A stretch of 13,806 nucleotides of DNA from an uncultured Agathobacter sp. (GCA_934358675.1 CAKRKX010000067.1:1-13806), one strand, 5' to 3'; shown: positions 1-6,823, numbered from the stretch's first letter. Notes: generated by a model not told the origin, from the letters alone. Numbers and translations: made by a program.

Positions 1-170
1 ATCCGAGAGGATATCCTTTTTCGTTGTAGGAGCGAAGTTCGAGTGTCTCCGCTTCGCGTCTCCACTTCGTTCCGGTCGTTTCAGAGCCGACATCCACCGG
101 ATGTCGTGAAACGGTCGGTTTTGCGCCGTCTATCGCTCTTTCACGAAGAGGAGCCACTCACCCGCGTTGA
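1..170. other. GC-rich palindromic intergenic element, no gene seen
   Basis: I find no credible coding sequence here. The stretch is dense in inverted repeats. GGAGCGAAG (29-37) can pair with CTTCG (52-56) and CTCC (60-63). GACATCC (89-95) pairs with GGATGTC (99-105) across a 3-base loop and is enclosed by CGTTTCA (77-83) and TGAAACG (107-113). CTCTT (136-140) pairs with AAGAG (146-150). A 13-base tandem repeat, GTCTCCGCTTCGC (45-57) then GTCTCCACTTCGT (58-70), differs at two positions. The stretch lies downstream of the flavin reductase terminator and runs off the left edge. It could be a dispersed palindromic repeat or a structured RNA; the sequence alone does not decide. I match it to no RNA family I know. 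Confidence 0.4.
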
Positions 171-175
171 GGGGT

Positions 176-212
176 AAAAAAGTAGGGGGAAATCCGATGC
201 GGATTTTCCCCC
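176..212 (-). terminator. Intrinsic terminator of the flavin reductase-like gene
   Basis: On the minus strand a stem forms between bases 212-200 and 196-185, with loop 199-197. The arms are GGGGG plus AAAATCCG and CGGATTT plus CCCCC, with one bulged base at 207. It is followed after three bases by a run of six T (minus strand, opposite A176-A181). The plus direction has no T-run after the stem, so it works for the minus gene ending at 247. Confidence 0.85.
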
Positions 213-246
213 TTAAACATAAGTTTTATCATATCGAAATATGTTT

Positions 247-753
247 TTATCGTGCAACCGCCTCTACGATCTCGCCGACATACATCGTGTGCATATCGTG
301 ATCTCCATACCATTTAGACATAATTTCATCATCGACGAAGGTATCTTCCGTGATCGGAACGGCTGCCATCTTACGGCATAAGAAAACAAGATTGGATTCG
401 TCCGGGAACGGAATGTCGTGACGGAAGGCCGGAGTAAGTCCGGAACCTGCGAATTTGTCGCCGTCTCTTCCGCTCTCTCTGCCGCAGTAGCTTAATGCGT
501 CGCGGTACTGCTCGCCGAGGAAGGAGAGGGAGAAGAATTCGCCGCTGTCCAGAAATTCTTTGGTGTAGCGTGAGTCACGAATGAAGATGTAGACCACATT
601 TTTGCCCCAGAGCACGCCGACACCGCCCCAGCTTACGGTCATGGTGTTGTATTTGTTTTTGTGTCCGGCAGATACGAGAGCCCATTCCTTACCGATTTTG
701 GTAAACGGGTTCATTTCTAATAAATCCATTGGATATGGCTGAAAAGTATGCAT
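247..753 (-). CDS. Flavin reductase-like / flavoredoxin family protein
   Basis: A 168-residue cytosolic protein of the FMN-binding split-barrel flavin reductase family (DIM6/NTAB-like), which bind FMN and pass electrons between NAD(P)H or other donors and acceptors. Recognised by the family's order of segments: NPFTKIGKEWALVSAG (15-30), NTMTVSWGGVGVLWGKN (36-52), then IRDSRYTKEFLD (58-69), LSFLGEQYRDALSYCG (76-91) and SGRDGDKF (94-101). Length is normal for the short family members. The ATG at 753 is set by AGGAGG eight bases upstream (GAGGAATTTTATG on the minus strand). It is a single-gene unit with its own promoter and terminator, divergent from the sleC-like gene. The true electron acceptor cannot be told; members are often annotated only as flavin reductase. 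No signal peptide or membrane segment. Confidence 0.85.
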   Translation of the reverse strand: MHTFQPYPMDLLEMNPFTKIGKEWALVSAGHKNKYNTMTVSWGGVGVLWGKNVVYIFIRDSRYTKEFLDSGEFFSLSFLGEQYRDALSYCGRESGRDGDKFAGSGLTPAFRHDIPFPDESNLVFLCRKMAAVPITEDTFVDDEIMSKWYGDHDMHTMYVGEIVEAVAR

Positions 754-765
754 AAAATTCCTCCT

Positions 766-814
766 GTTGATTCGACATTATTAATATATGCTTTATTATA
801 CCAAACGAATCAAC
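766..814. repeat. Perfect 9-bp inverted repeat across the flavin reductase promoter
   Basis: GTTGATTCG at 766-774 is the exact reverse complement of CGAATCAAC at 806-814; centres are 40 bp apart. The right arm lies in the spacer between the -35 (824-819) and -10 (800-795) of the minus promoter. The left arm sits directly upstream of the ribosome binding site. As transcription should begin near 788, only one arm would be in the RNA, so this looks like a DNA-level operator rather than an RNA hairpin. The regulator is unknown. Confidence 0.5.
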
Positions 815-824
815 GCCTTTTCAA
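795..824 (-). promoter_or_regulatory. Sigma-A-type promoter of the flavin reductase-like gene
   Basis: On the minus strand TTGAAA (824-819) and TATAAT (800-795) are separated by 18 bases. The -10 is a perfect consensus and the -35 has five of six consensus bases. The start codon at 753 lies about 35 bases below the expected transcription start. Confidence 0.75.
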
Positions 825-889
825 GAAAGAGAAATAAAAGCGGCAAAGAAAATGTGATGGCAAAAAGCGAAAAAAATTGGAAATGAGTA

Positions 890-917
890 AACCGAGGGAA
901 AACTGTGGCATACAATA
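890..917 (+). promoter_or_regulatory. Possible mother-cell sigma (SigK/SigE-like) promoter of the sleC-like gene
   Basis: CATACAATA at 909-917 fits the SigK -10 pattern CATAnnnTA and the SigE -10 pattern CATACA-T. AACC at 890-893 resembles the SigK -35 (AC core), but the gap is 15 bases, one less than the usual 16-17. No SigE-type ATATT -35 is seen. No good sigma-A pair is seen upstream of the gene: TACAAT (911-916) lacks a matching -35 at 17 bases. The assignment leans on the spore-related product and is tentative. Confidence 0.4.
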
Positions 918-945
918 AGTAACGAGAGAATAGAAAGGATCTTGT

Positions 946-2205
946 ATGGATCTTCAGACAAACAGGAATGAAAATGTGGATATAGGAACCTTGCGTATCC
1001 ATCTGACCAATCGATCCAACGGAATTCCGGTGGAGGGAGCAAGAATCTCTGTGTCTTACACAGGCAATCCGTCTCAGACCATTGAGGAGGTGAGTTCAGA
1101 TGATTCCGGCAACACCGAAACGCTTACGCTTAATGCTCCTCCGCTCGAATACTCGATGGAGCCGTCGGAAAAGCAGCCGTATTCGGAATATACCATTCAG
1201 GTTACAGCCCCGGGATATCGGGATATTACGGTTTCGGCGATTGACATCCTTCCGGGTGAAGCTGCCATTCAAAATGTAAATATGGAGTTGGAGGATTCGC
1301 CGGGCAATCCGATCGATACGATCGTGATTCCGGCGCACACGCTTTACGGTGATTATCCGCCGAAGATTCCGGAGGATGAGATCAAGGCAATGGACGAAAG
1401 CGGAGAGATCGTTTTAAGCCGCGTCGTTATTCCGGAATATGTTGTGGTGCATGACGGTGCTCCGTCTGATTCCACGGCAGCGAATTATTATGTGCGCTAC
1501 CGCGATTACATCAAGAATGTCGCTTCAAGTGAAATCTATGCAACCTGGCCGGATGCAACGATCCGCGCGAATGTGCTCGCTATTATGTCATTTACGCTCA
1601 ATCGTGTGTACACGGAGTGGTACCGTGGCAAAGGCTATAATTTCACGATCACATCCTCGACTGCATACGATCACAAGTTTATGTACGGAAGAAATATTTT
1701 CCAAAGCATTTCGACGATCGTGGATGAGATGTTTGAAAATTATCTGTCGAGACCGAATGTGCGCCAGCCGATCCTGACGCAGTATTGTGACGGACAGAAA
1801 GTAAGCTGCCCGAACTGGATGACGCAGTGGGGCAGTAAGTATCTCGGAGATCAGGGATATTCTGCGATCGAGATTCTGCGCAATTACTATGGAAGCGATA
1901 TTTACATTAACTCCGCGCAGGGAATCTCCGGTATTCCGGCATCGTGGCCGGGGTATGATCTGACGATCGGTTCAAGAGGGGAGAAGGTGCGCCAGCTTCA
2001 GGAACAGTTGCAGCGCATCTCAAGAGCGTATCCGGCAATTCCTTCAATCACACCGGACGGCATCTACGGAAACCGGACGAAGGAAGCGGTGCAGAAATTC
2101 CAGTCGGTGTTCGGGCTTCCGGCGACCGGAGTTGTGGATTATCTGACCTGGTATCGGATATCGGATATTTATGTGGCAGTGTCGAGAATCGCGGAGCTTC
2201 GTTGA
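946..2205 (+). CDS. sleC: SleC-like spore cortex-lytic enzyme precursor (SpoIID-like domain plus peptidoglycan-binding domain)
   Basis: A 419-residue protein built like clostridial SleC, a lytic transglycosylase that degrades spore cortex peptidoglycan at germination. N-terminal part (about 14-115) is a beta-sandwich-like pro-region starting GTLRIHLTNRSNGIPVEGA. The central part (about 186-320) is SpoIID-like, with DYIKNVASSEIYATWP holding the likely catalytic Glu196, then TEWYRGKGYNF, two cysteines (281, 288) and TQWGSKYLGDQGYSAIEILR. The C-terminal part (about 337-408) is a PG_binding_1 repeat with TPDGIYGNRTKEAVQKFQ. There is no signal peptide or membrane segment, as expected for a mother-cell product. 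Length is close to known SleC (about 430-440). In the family a Csp protease removes the pro-region; no csp gene is in the window. Start ATG has AAAGGA six bases upstream. Domain order is seen; cortex function is from family knowledge. Confidence 0.75.
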   Translation: MDLQTNRNENVDIGTLRIHLTNRSNGIPVEGARISVSYTGNPSQTIEEVSSDDSGNTETLTLNAPPLEYSMEPSEKQPYSEYTIQVTAPGYRDITVSAIDILPGEAAIQNVNMELEDSPGNPIDTIVIPAHTLYGDYPPKIPEDEIKAMDESGEIVLSRVVIPEYVVVHDGAPSDSTAANYYVRYRDYIKNVASSEIYATWPDATIRANVLAIMSFTLNRVYTEWYRGKGYNFTITSSTAYDHKFMYGRNIFQSISTIVDEMFENYLSRPNVRQPILTQYCDGQKVSCPNWMTQWGSKYLGDQGYSAIEILRNYYGSDIYINSAQGISGIPASWPGYDLTIGSRGEKVRQLQEQLQRISRAYPAIPSITPDGIYGNRTKEAVQKFQSVFGLPATGVVDYLTWYRISDIYVAVSRIAELR

Positions 2206-2374
2206 AATCTTCAGGATAAGATCGCAAATGAAAAAGATTTCGGTGTGAGGAAGAATAAACGCGTTTTCAAAAGCAAAAAAGAGGCATCCGGCGAATGGCG
2301 TGGATGTAGACAGCACAGAGACTTTGTGCTTTAATAAATGGGATGAGTTTACAGAGAAAAGAAGAGTGAAACAT

Positions 2375-3133
2375 ATGAAAAATTACAAAATTACCGTTCA
2401 GTATGACGGAACAAGATATAAGGGCTGGCAGGTGCAGAAAGCAACGGATGCGACCATTCAGGGGAAGCTGCAGAACGTGCTTTTCAAGCTTGCCGGTCAC
2501 CCGGTGGAAGTCATCGGTTCGGGAAGAACGGATGCCGGTGTACACGCGGCGGGACTGGTGGCAAATTTTCATATCGATGAGCATTTTTCCATGGAGGAGA
2601 TTTTTGACAATCTGAATGAATTTCTTCCTGAAGATATTGCGGTCACGGAGATCATGGAGGTGGACGAGCGATTCCACAGCCGCTATAATGCGGTGGCGAA
2701 GACTTACAGCTACCGCATCCGGACAAGCCCGGTGGCAGATGTGTTTGATCGGCGCTTTGTGTACCATTACGGAAAGCCGCTTGACACAGACAGAATGAGG
2801 GCGGCAGCAGCGGAACTGACCGGAACACATGATTTTGCGTCGTTCTGTGGCAATAAGCGGATGAAGAAATCCACGGTGCGCACGATCATGGAGATCACGA
2901 TTCTGGAAAAGGACGGAGAGGTTGAGATCCGTTATACCGGAGATGGCTTTTTGCAGAATATGATCCGGATTCTGACCGGAACGCTGATCGAGGTGGCAAG
3001 AGGCGAGCGTGAGCCGGAAAGCATGAAGGAGATTCTTGCGGCGAAGAACCGGGAAGCGGCGGGGTATACCGCGCCACCACAGGGATTACGATTGGAGAAA
3101 GTGTTGTATGCAGCAGTGGGTAGTGACAAGTAA
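2375..3133 (+). CDS. truA: tRNA pseudouridine synthase A
   Basis: TruA, 252 residues, converts uridines 38-40 of the tRNA anticodon stem-loop to pseudouridine in the cytosol. The start MKNYKITVQYDGTRYKGWQ is the typical family N-terminus. GSGRTDAGVHA (48-58) holds the catalytic Asp53, and later family segments include RFHSRYNAVAKTYSYRI and YTGDGFLQNMIRILTGTL. Length is normal (about 245-265). The ATG at 2375 is chosen because homology begins there and GAAGAG lies eight bases upstream; an in-frame ATG at 2300 would add 25 residues unlike the family. The 169 bases before it hold no gene and only weak inverted repeats (2204-2241, 2312-2330), with no clear terminator after the sleC-like gene, so read-through from it is possible. 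The 3' end overlaps recJ. Confidence 0.95.
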   Translation: MKNYKITVQYDGTRYKGWQVQKATDATIQGKLQNVLFKLAGHPVEVIGSGRTDAGVHAAGLVANFHIDEHFSMEEIFDNLNEFLPEDIAVTEIMEVDERFHSRYNAVAKTYSYRIRTSPVADVFDRRFVYHYGKPLDTDRMRAAAAELTGTHDFASFCGNKRMKKSTVRTIMEITILEKDGEVEIRYTGDGFLQNMIRILTGTLIEVARGEREPESMKEILAAKNREAAGYTAPPQGLRLEKVLYAAVGSDK

Positions 3134-4868
3134 GAGAGCGGATTTCAAGGAGATCGGAAGCCGGTTCGGCATTGATCAGGTGACGGCGCGCATCATAAGA
3201 AACCGCGATGTGGTCGGGGATGAGGCAATCGCACAGTACCTGGGCGGAACGCTTCGGGATTTGGCGGATGCACATCAGATGAAGGACGCGGTGCAGCTTG
3301 TGCAAATTCTGACTCAAAAAATTCATAATAGAGAGCGGATTCGCATTATAGGTGATTATGACATCGACGGAGTCATGTCTTCCTATATTTTATACCGCGC
3401 GCTCTCGCGATGTGGCGCACATGTGGATGTGGCGATTCCGAACCGTATTACGGATGGTTACGGACTGAATCTGCATCTGATCGAGGATGCGCTTGCCTCG
3501 GATGTGGACACGATCATCACCTGCGACAACGGAATCGCGGCGATCGAGGAGATCGCATACGCGAAAAAGCATCATATGACGGTACTCGTCACGGATCATC
3601 ACGAGATCCCGTATGAGGAAGAGGACGAACAGCGGCATTATTTAAAAAGCGAGGCGGATGCCATCGTCAATCCGCATCAGAAGGACTGTCCGTATCCATA
3701 TAAGGATCTGTGCGGTGCCGGTGTGGCGTGGAATGTGGTCCGCATCCTCTATGAGAATATGGGGATTGATGCGAAAGAGGCGAATGAACTACTGGAATTT
3801 GTTGCATTTGCAACGGTTGGTGATGTGATGCCTCTGACGGGGGAGAACAGGATTCTTGTTCGTGAGGGATTAAAGAGGATTCATCACACGTCCAACATTG
3901 GTATGATGGCGCTGATCGCACAGTGCAGCTTATTGCCGGAGCAGATTGAAAGCTATCATTTCGGATTTGTGCTTGGACCGTGCATTAATGCGGCGGGAAG
4001 GCTGGATACGGCAAAGCGTGCACTGGCGCTTTTTCAGGCGAAGGATGTGAATGAGGCGGCGCAGCTTGCCAATGAGCTTGTTGTGCTCAATGAGGAACGC
4101 AAGGTGATGACACTGGACGGCGTGGAGGCAGCGAAGCAGATCTGTGAGGAAGCCGGATACGAGAACGATCCGGTGCTTGTGATATTCCTGCCGGATGCGC
4201 ATGAGAGCATTGCCGGAATTATCGCGGGACGTATCCGTGAATATTACGGCAGACCGACATTTGTCCTCACGAGAGGCGAGGAGGGCATCAAGGGCAGCGG
4301 GCGATCGGTGGAAGGTTATTCCATGTATGAGGAGATGTGCCGGTGCAGTAAGCTTTTGACGAAATTCGGAGGGCATCCGATGGCGGCGGGGCTCTCTCTT
4401 TTGGAGGAGAACATTGATGCTTTCCGCGCGCAGATGAACGCAAACTGTCCGCTTACAGTCAGTGAGTTGCAGCCGAAAGTGCATATCGATGTGCCGATGC
4501 CGGTCGATTATGTGACGAATGTGCTCGTGGAGGAATTTCGTGTGCTTGCGCCTTTTGGCAAGGATAATCCGAAGCCGGTGTTTGCGGACCGGAATCTGCG
4601 TATCAGCCGGATGTGGACCGTCGGAAAGAATCAGAATGTGCTCAGGCTCAGTCTTGTGTCGGAACACGGAAGCCCGGTATCCGGTATCTATTTTGGCGAT
4701 ATAGAGGGATTTGACGAATACATAACAGAGAGGTTCGGGGCGGCGGAACTTGAGAAAGCAAGGCACGGTAGAGAGAATGCGATCCGGCTTTCGATGGTCT
4801 ATTATCCGAAGATCAACCGGTACCGTGACAGTGAGAGCCTGCAGTTTGAAATACAATATTATCGTTGA
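3108..4868 (+). CDS. recJ: Single-stranded-DNA-specific exonuclease RecJ
   Basis: RecJ, 586 residues, a DHH-family 5'-to-3' single-strand DNA exonuclease acting in recombination and repair. Metal-binding motifs in order: GDYDIDG (82-88), CDNG (139-142), TDHHE (162-166), NPHQKDCPY (188-196) and CGAGVAWN (202-209). NAAGRLD (294-300) follows. The DHHA1 domain carries GSGRS (396-400) and GGHPMAAG (421-428), and an OB-fold-like C-terminus starts near VLAPFGKDNPKPVF. Length fits the compact E. coli-type form rather than the longer Bacillus form. The start ATG at 3108 lies inside truA (26-base overlap), with GGAG ten bases upstream, which suggests translational coupling. In-frame codons upstream of it lie within truA and show no RecJ similarity. 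Confidence 0.93.
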   Translation: MQQWVVTSKRADFKEIGSRFGIDQVTARIIRNRDVVGDEAIAQYLGGTLRDLADAHQMKDAVQLVQILTQKIHNRERIRIIGDYDIDGVMSSYILYRALSRCGAHVDVAIPNRITDGYGLNLHLIEDALASDVDTIITCDNGIAAIEEIAYAKKHHMTVLVTDHHEIPYEEEDEQRHYLKSEADAIVNPHQKDCPYPYKDLCGAGVAWNVVRILYENMGIDAKEANELLEFVAFATVGDVMPLTGENRILVREGLKRIHHTSNIGMMALIAQCSLLPEQIESYHFGFVLGPCINAAGRLDTAKRALALFQAKDVNEAAQLANELVVLNEERKVMTLDGVEAAKQICEEAGYENDPVLVIFLPDAHESIAGIIAGRIREYYGRPTFVLTRGEEGIKGSGRSVEGYSMYEEMCRCSKLLTKFGGHPMAAGLSLLEENIDAFRAQMNANCPLTVSELQPKVHIDVPMPVDYVTNVLVEEFRVLAPFGKDNPKPVFADRNLRISRMWTVGKNQNVLRLSLVSEHGSPVSGIYFGDIEGFDEYITERFGAAELEKARHGRENAIRLSMVYYPKINRYRDSESLQFEIQYYR

Positions 4869-4893
4869 AAAAAGGCGCCCGACATTGTAAAAT
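4865..4893 (+). promoter_or_regulatory. Promoter of the MCP-like gene
   Basis: TTGAAA (4865-4870) and TAAAAT (4888-4893) are separated by exactly 17 bases. The -35 overlaps the recJ stop codon. The 8-mer GACATTGT occurs twice, at 4881-4888 touching the -10 and at 4903-4910 just downstream, 22 bp apart on the same face of the helix, and may be a regulator site. This separates the MCP-like gene transcriptionally from truA-recJ, though read-through is not excluded. Confidence 0.7.
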
Positions 4894-4929
4894 AGAGACA
4901 GTGACATTGTGTTTTTTGGAGGAATTGGG

Positions 4930-5886
4930 ATGTTTGGCAAGAATAAAGTCAGCCAGGAGGATATCGAGAAATTAAAGCGGACCGTGCAGATCGACGATCA
5001 GTTTTTTGCGGAGGCCGGAAGCAAGGGTGAGATGTTTCGCGCTTCGATGGCCGAGATTAAGGAATCACATCGACAGGTAGACGCGGACGTGGCGCAGGTG
5101 AAGGATAATGTGCAGAACGTGGCAGCTCTGGCGAACGGTAATGTGGAGATCGAGGCGGGACTCGGATTTGCAATCGGAGAGTGCCGTGATGCGATGCTTG
5201 CGCAGGAACAGATGCAGGAGCGGTTGGTTGCGGATATGCATACGCTTTTGGATGATGCAACGAAGCTCGTGGATGACAACAAGCATTTTACGTCCCCTTC
5301 CAAATATATGAGTGAACTTCCGGGAAGCCTCAAGGCGCAGAATCAGCAGTTTGATGAGAAACTGGACAGGATGCAGGAATATGGTAAGCAGATGGGCGTA
5401 CTGGCGCTGAATGCGGCGATCGAGGCGGGACGCCTCGGAGAGAGCGGCAAGCAGTTTGTGACAGCCGCGGAGGATATCCGTTCGTATGCCGCCAACTATG
5501 ATGCGGTCATTGCGGAGAGCCGGATGCAGCTTGAGGAATCTGAAAAGAAGATCGGGGAACTGGAGGAGCAGATGCACCATCTGATCGGCCTGCTCAAAGA
5601 GAATAATATCGCGACTGCACGCCTGATGAAATCGTGCTCCGATGTGGTGCGGCAGGCGGATGCGACAGGAGAGGCGAAGCTGTCTGAGCAGCTTGCGGGC
5701 GTTGTGAGCGAGATTACCGCACTTCGGAATGCGGATGAGGAGATCGTAAAGTCGGAGGAACGCAACCGGATGCAGCTGGAGGATCTTGCGGAGGAATTCC
5801 GGTCGCAGCAGAAGAATCAGGATGAGATCTACCAGATGGTCGATCCGCTGTACCGCCATGTGATCGAGCGGAAAGCAGGAGAATGA
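4930..5886 (+). CDS. Soluble methyl-accepting chemotaxis protein-like protein
   Basis: A 318-residue, highly charged, mostly helical protein with the signature of the MCP cytoplasmic signalling hairpin: VLALNAAIEAGRLGESGKQF (157-176), then TAAEDIRSYA. Canonical MCPs read QTNLLALNAAIEAARAGE at this tip; here QTN becomes QMG and the second half is more divergent, so binding of CheA/CheW is uncertain. There is no signal peptide, membrane segment or recognisable sensor domain: residues 1-150 and 195-310 read as long heptad-type helices. It may be a cytosolic receptor or a signalling or structural protein using the MCP fold. ATG at 4930 is chosen for GGAGG seven bases upstream; a GTG at 4909 lies upstream of that site. 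No chemotaxis or flagellar gene is nearby. It has its own promoter and terminator. Confidence 0.72.
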   Translation: MFGKNKVSQEDIEKLKRTVQIDDQFFAEAGSKGEMFRASMAEIKESHRQVDADVAQVKDNVQNVAALANGNVEIEAGLGFAIGECRDAMLAQEQMQERLVADMHTLLDDATKLVDDNKHFTSPSKYMSELPGSLKAQNQQFDEKLDRMQEYGKQMGVLALNAAIEAGRLGESGKQFVTAAEDIRSYAANYDAVIAESRMQLEESEKKIGELEEQMHHLIGLLKENNIATARLMKSCSDVVRQADATGEAKLSEQLAGVVSEITALRNADEEIVKSEERNRMQLEDLAEEFRSQQKNQDEIYQMVDPLYRHVIERKAGE

Positions 5887-5900
5887 TAGAAGAGTAAAAG

Positions 5901-5936
5901 AAAGACTGTTGCCGGAGGGCAGCAGTCTTTTATCGT
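5901..5936. terminator. Bidirectional intrinsic terminator between MCP-like gene and PAP2 gene
   Basis: A 13-bp stem pairs AAAGACTGTTGCC (5901-5913) with GGCAGCAGTCTTT (5918-5930) with one G-U pair and a GGAG loop. Plus strand continues CTTTTATCGTTT; minus strand continues CTTTCTTTTAC. It lies between two convergent stop codons 66 bases apart and should serve both genes. Confidence 0.88.
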
Positions 5937-5952
5937 TTCTGAATGATGTACA

Positions 5953-6666
5953 TCATAATTGATTGTCCGGAAGAAAATGTTTCCGCGACTTTATGCGTGA
6001 GACAAGTGTAGATTTGAACCAGTCATGCCGATATACAATCCGGTGCATGACATAAGCCAGAACCAAAGCGGTACTCACATCGAACACGGAATGCTGCTTG
6101 ATGAACATGGTCGCAAGGATAATGCTCATCATCAGTACGAACGAGATCAGCTGAACGGTCTTGTTCTTCTTCAACTGCTCATTGCGGGAGACCGCCAGAT
6201 GAATACCGATCGAGTTATATACGTGGATACTCGGAAACAGGTTCGTCGGCGTGTCCGTCGCGTACAGCATCTCACAGAGCTGTGTGAAGATATTGTGGTG
6301 CGTAAAATAGTAAGGGCGCAGATAATGTCCGTTCGGATAGACGGTAGAAATGAAGAGAAAAAGCGTCATACCCGTGAACAAAAAGGTACAGAGCCGATAG
6401 TAGTCGGATTTGTTATGTAATGCCATATAGGCGATGCCCCAGGCCACGTACACAAACCATAACAGGTACGGAATGACGAAATACTCACAGAACGGTATGG
6501 AGTCATCCAGCGGTACGTGTACCACATGAAAATGTGTCTTGATATTTTTTTCAACATAGGCAAACCATGCCAGATATACAAAAAAGTAGAGCAAAATCAG
6601 AAGGTGCTTATATTTCTGATAAAAACGGGCAAGTCTGATTTTGAGTGGCGTCTTTTGTGATGTCAT
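5953..6666 (-). CDS. PAP2-superfamily membrane phosphatase
   Basis: A 237-residue integral membrane protein with about six hydrophobic segments (near 22-40, 62-82, 92-110, 144-160, 172-190, 195-212). PAP2 motifs are visible: LFPSIHVYNS (143-152, the PSxH motif) and KQHSVFDV (190-197) with the nucleophile-type His192 and Asp196. Motif 1 (KxxxxxxRP) is only partly kept: YPNGHYLRP has Tyr110 where Lys is usual, as in divergent PAP2 subgroups. Family members remove phosphate from membrane lipids such as phosphatidic acid or undecaprenyl pyrophosphate; the substrate here is unknown. The ATG at 6666 has AGGGGG eight bases upstream. An in-frame TTG at 6693 lies above that site and is less likely. 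It is a single-gene unit convergent with the MCP-like gene and divergent from the L,D-transpeptidase. Confidence 0.8.
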   Translation of the reverse strand: MTSQKTPLKIRLARFYQKYKHLLILLYFFVYLAWFAYVEKNIKTHFHVVHVPLDDSIPFCEYFVIPYLLWFVYVAWGIAYMALHNKSDYYRLCTFLFTGMTLFLFISTVYPNGHYLRPYYFTHHNIFTQLCEMLYATDTPTNLFPSIHVYNSIGIHLAVSRNEQLKKNKTVQLISFVLMMSIILATMFIKQHSVFDVSTALVLAYVMHRIVYRHDWFKSTLVSRIKSRKHFLPDNQL

Positions 6667-6704
6667 AACCAACCCCCTGCTGATGATTTTCAAATTATGG
6701 CTAG

Positions 6705-6733
6705 ATTATAGCACCGGTTTGCGGGTGCGACAA
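6705..6733 (-). promoter_or_regulatory. Promoter of the PAP2 gene
   Basis: On the minus strand TTGTCG (6733-6728) and TATAAT (6710-6705) are 17 bases apart. The spacer carries a small palindrome, GCACC (6711-6715) with GGTGC (6724-6728). The ribosome binding site and ATG follow within 45 bases. Confidence 0.72.
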
Positions 6734-6760
6734 TAGGGGATAAACAATGTTAATAAATAT

Positions 6761-6789
6761 TTGTGAAATCTTCATAAATTGGTTATAAT
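6761..6789 (+). promoter_or_regulatory. Promoter of the L,D-transpeptidase gene
   Basis: TTGTGA (6761-6766) and TATAAT (6784-6789) are 17 bases apart. Expected transcription start is near 6796, which places the GTG start at 6824 about 28 bases into the message and rules out the in-frame TTG at 6779 for this transcript. Confidence 0.78.
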
Positions 6790-6823
6790 AAAACAGATTG
6801 AGTATACGGGAGAGGAAAAAGAA

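Noticed and set aside
1..21. AGGATATCCT followed by T-run at the left edge, as the end of a terminator
   Set aside because: The stem is only a short palindrome and the upstream part is outside the window, so it cannot be judged.
2204..2241. 8-bp inverted repeat GAAATCTT/AAGATTTC at the sleC-like stop codon
   Set aside because: 22-base loop and no T-run, so it is not called as a terminator; chance is plausible.
2312..2330. AGCACA/TGTGCT hairpin before truA
   Set aside because: Only 6 bp and weakly T-rich after it; insufficient for a terminator or riboswitch call.
3930..4940. Long minus-strand open frame of 336 codons opposite recJ
   Set aside because: It lies fully opposite a well-supported recJ, has arginine/histidine-rich composition typical of an antisense reading of a real gene, and shows no recognisable motif.
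5065..5859. 264-codon minus-strand frame opposite the MCP-like gene
   Set aside because: Shadow of the coding strand; Leu/Arg/His-rich, no ribosome binding site or family signature.
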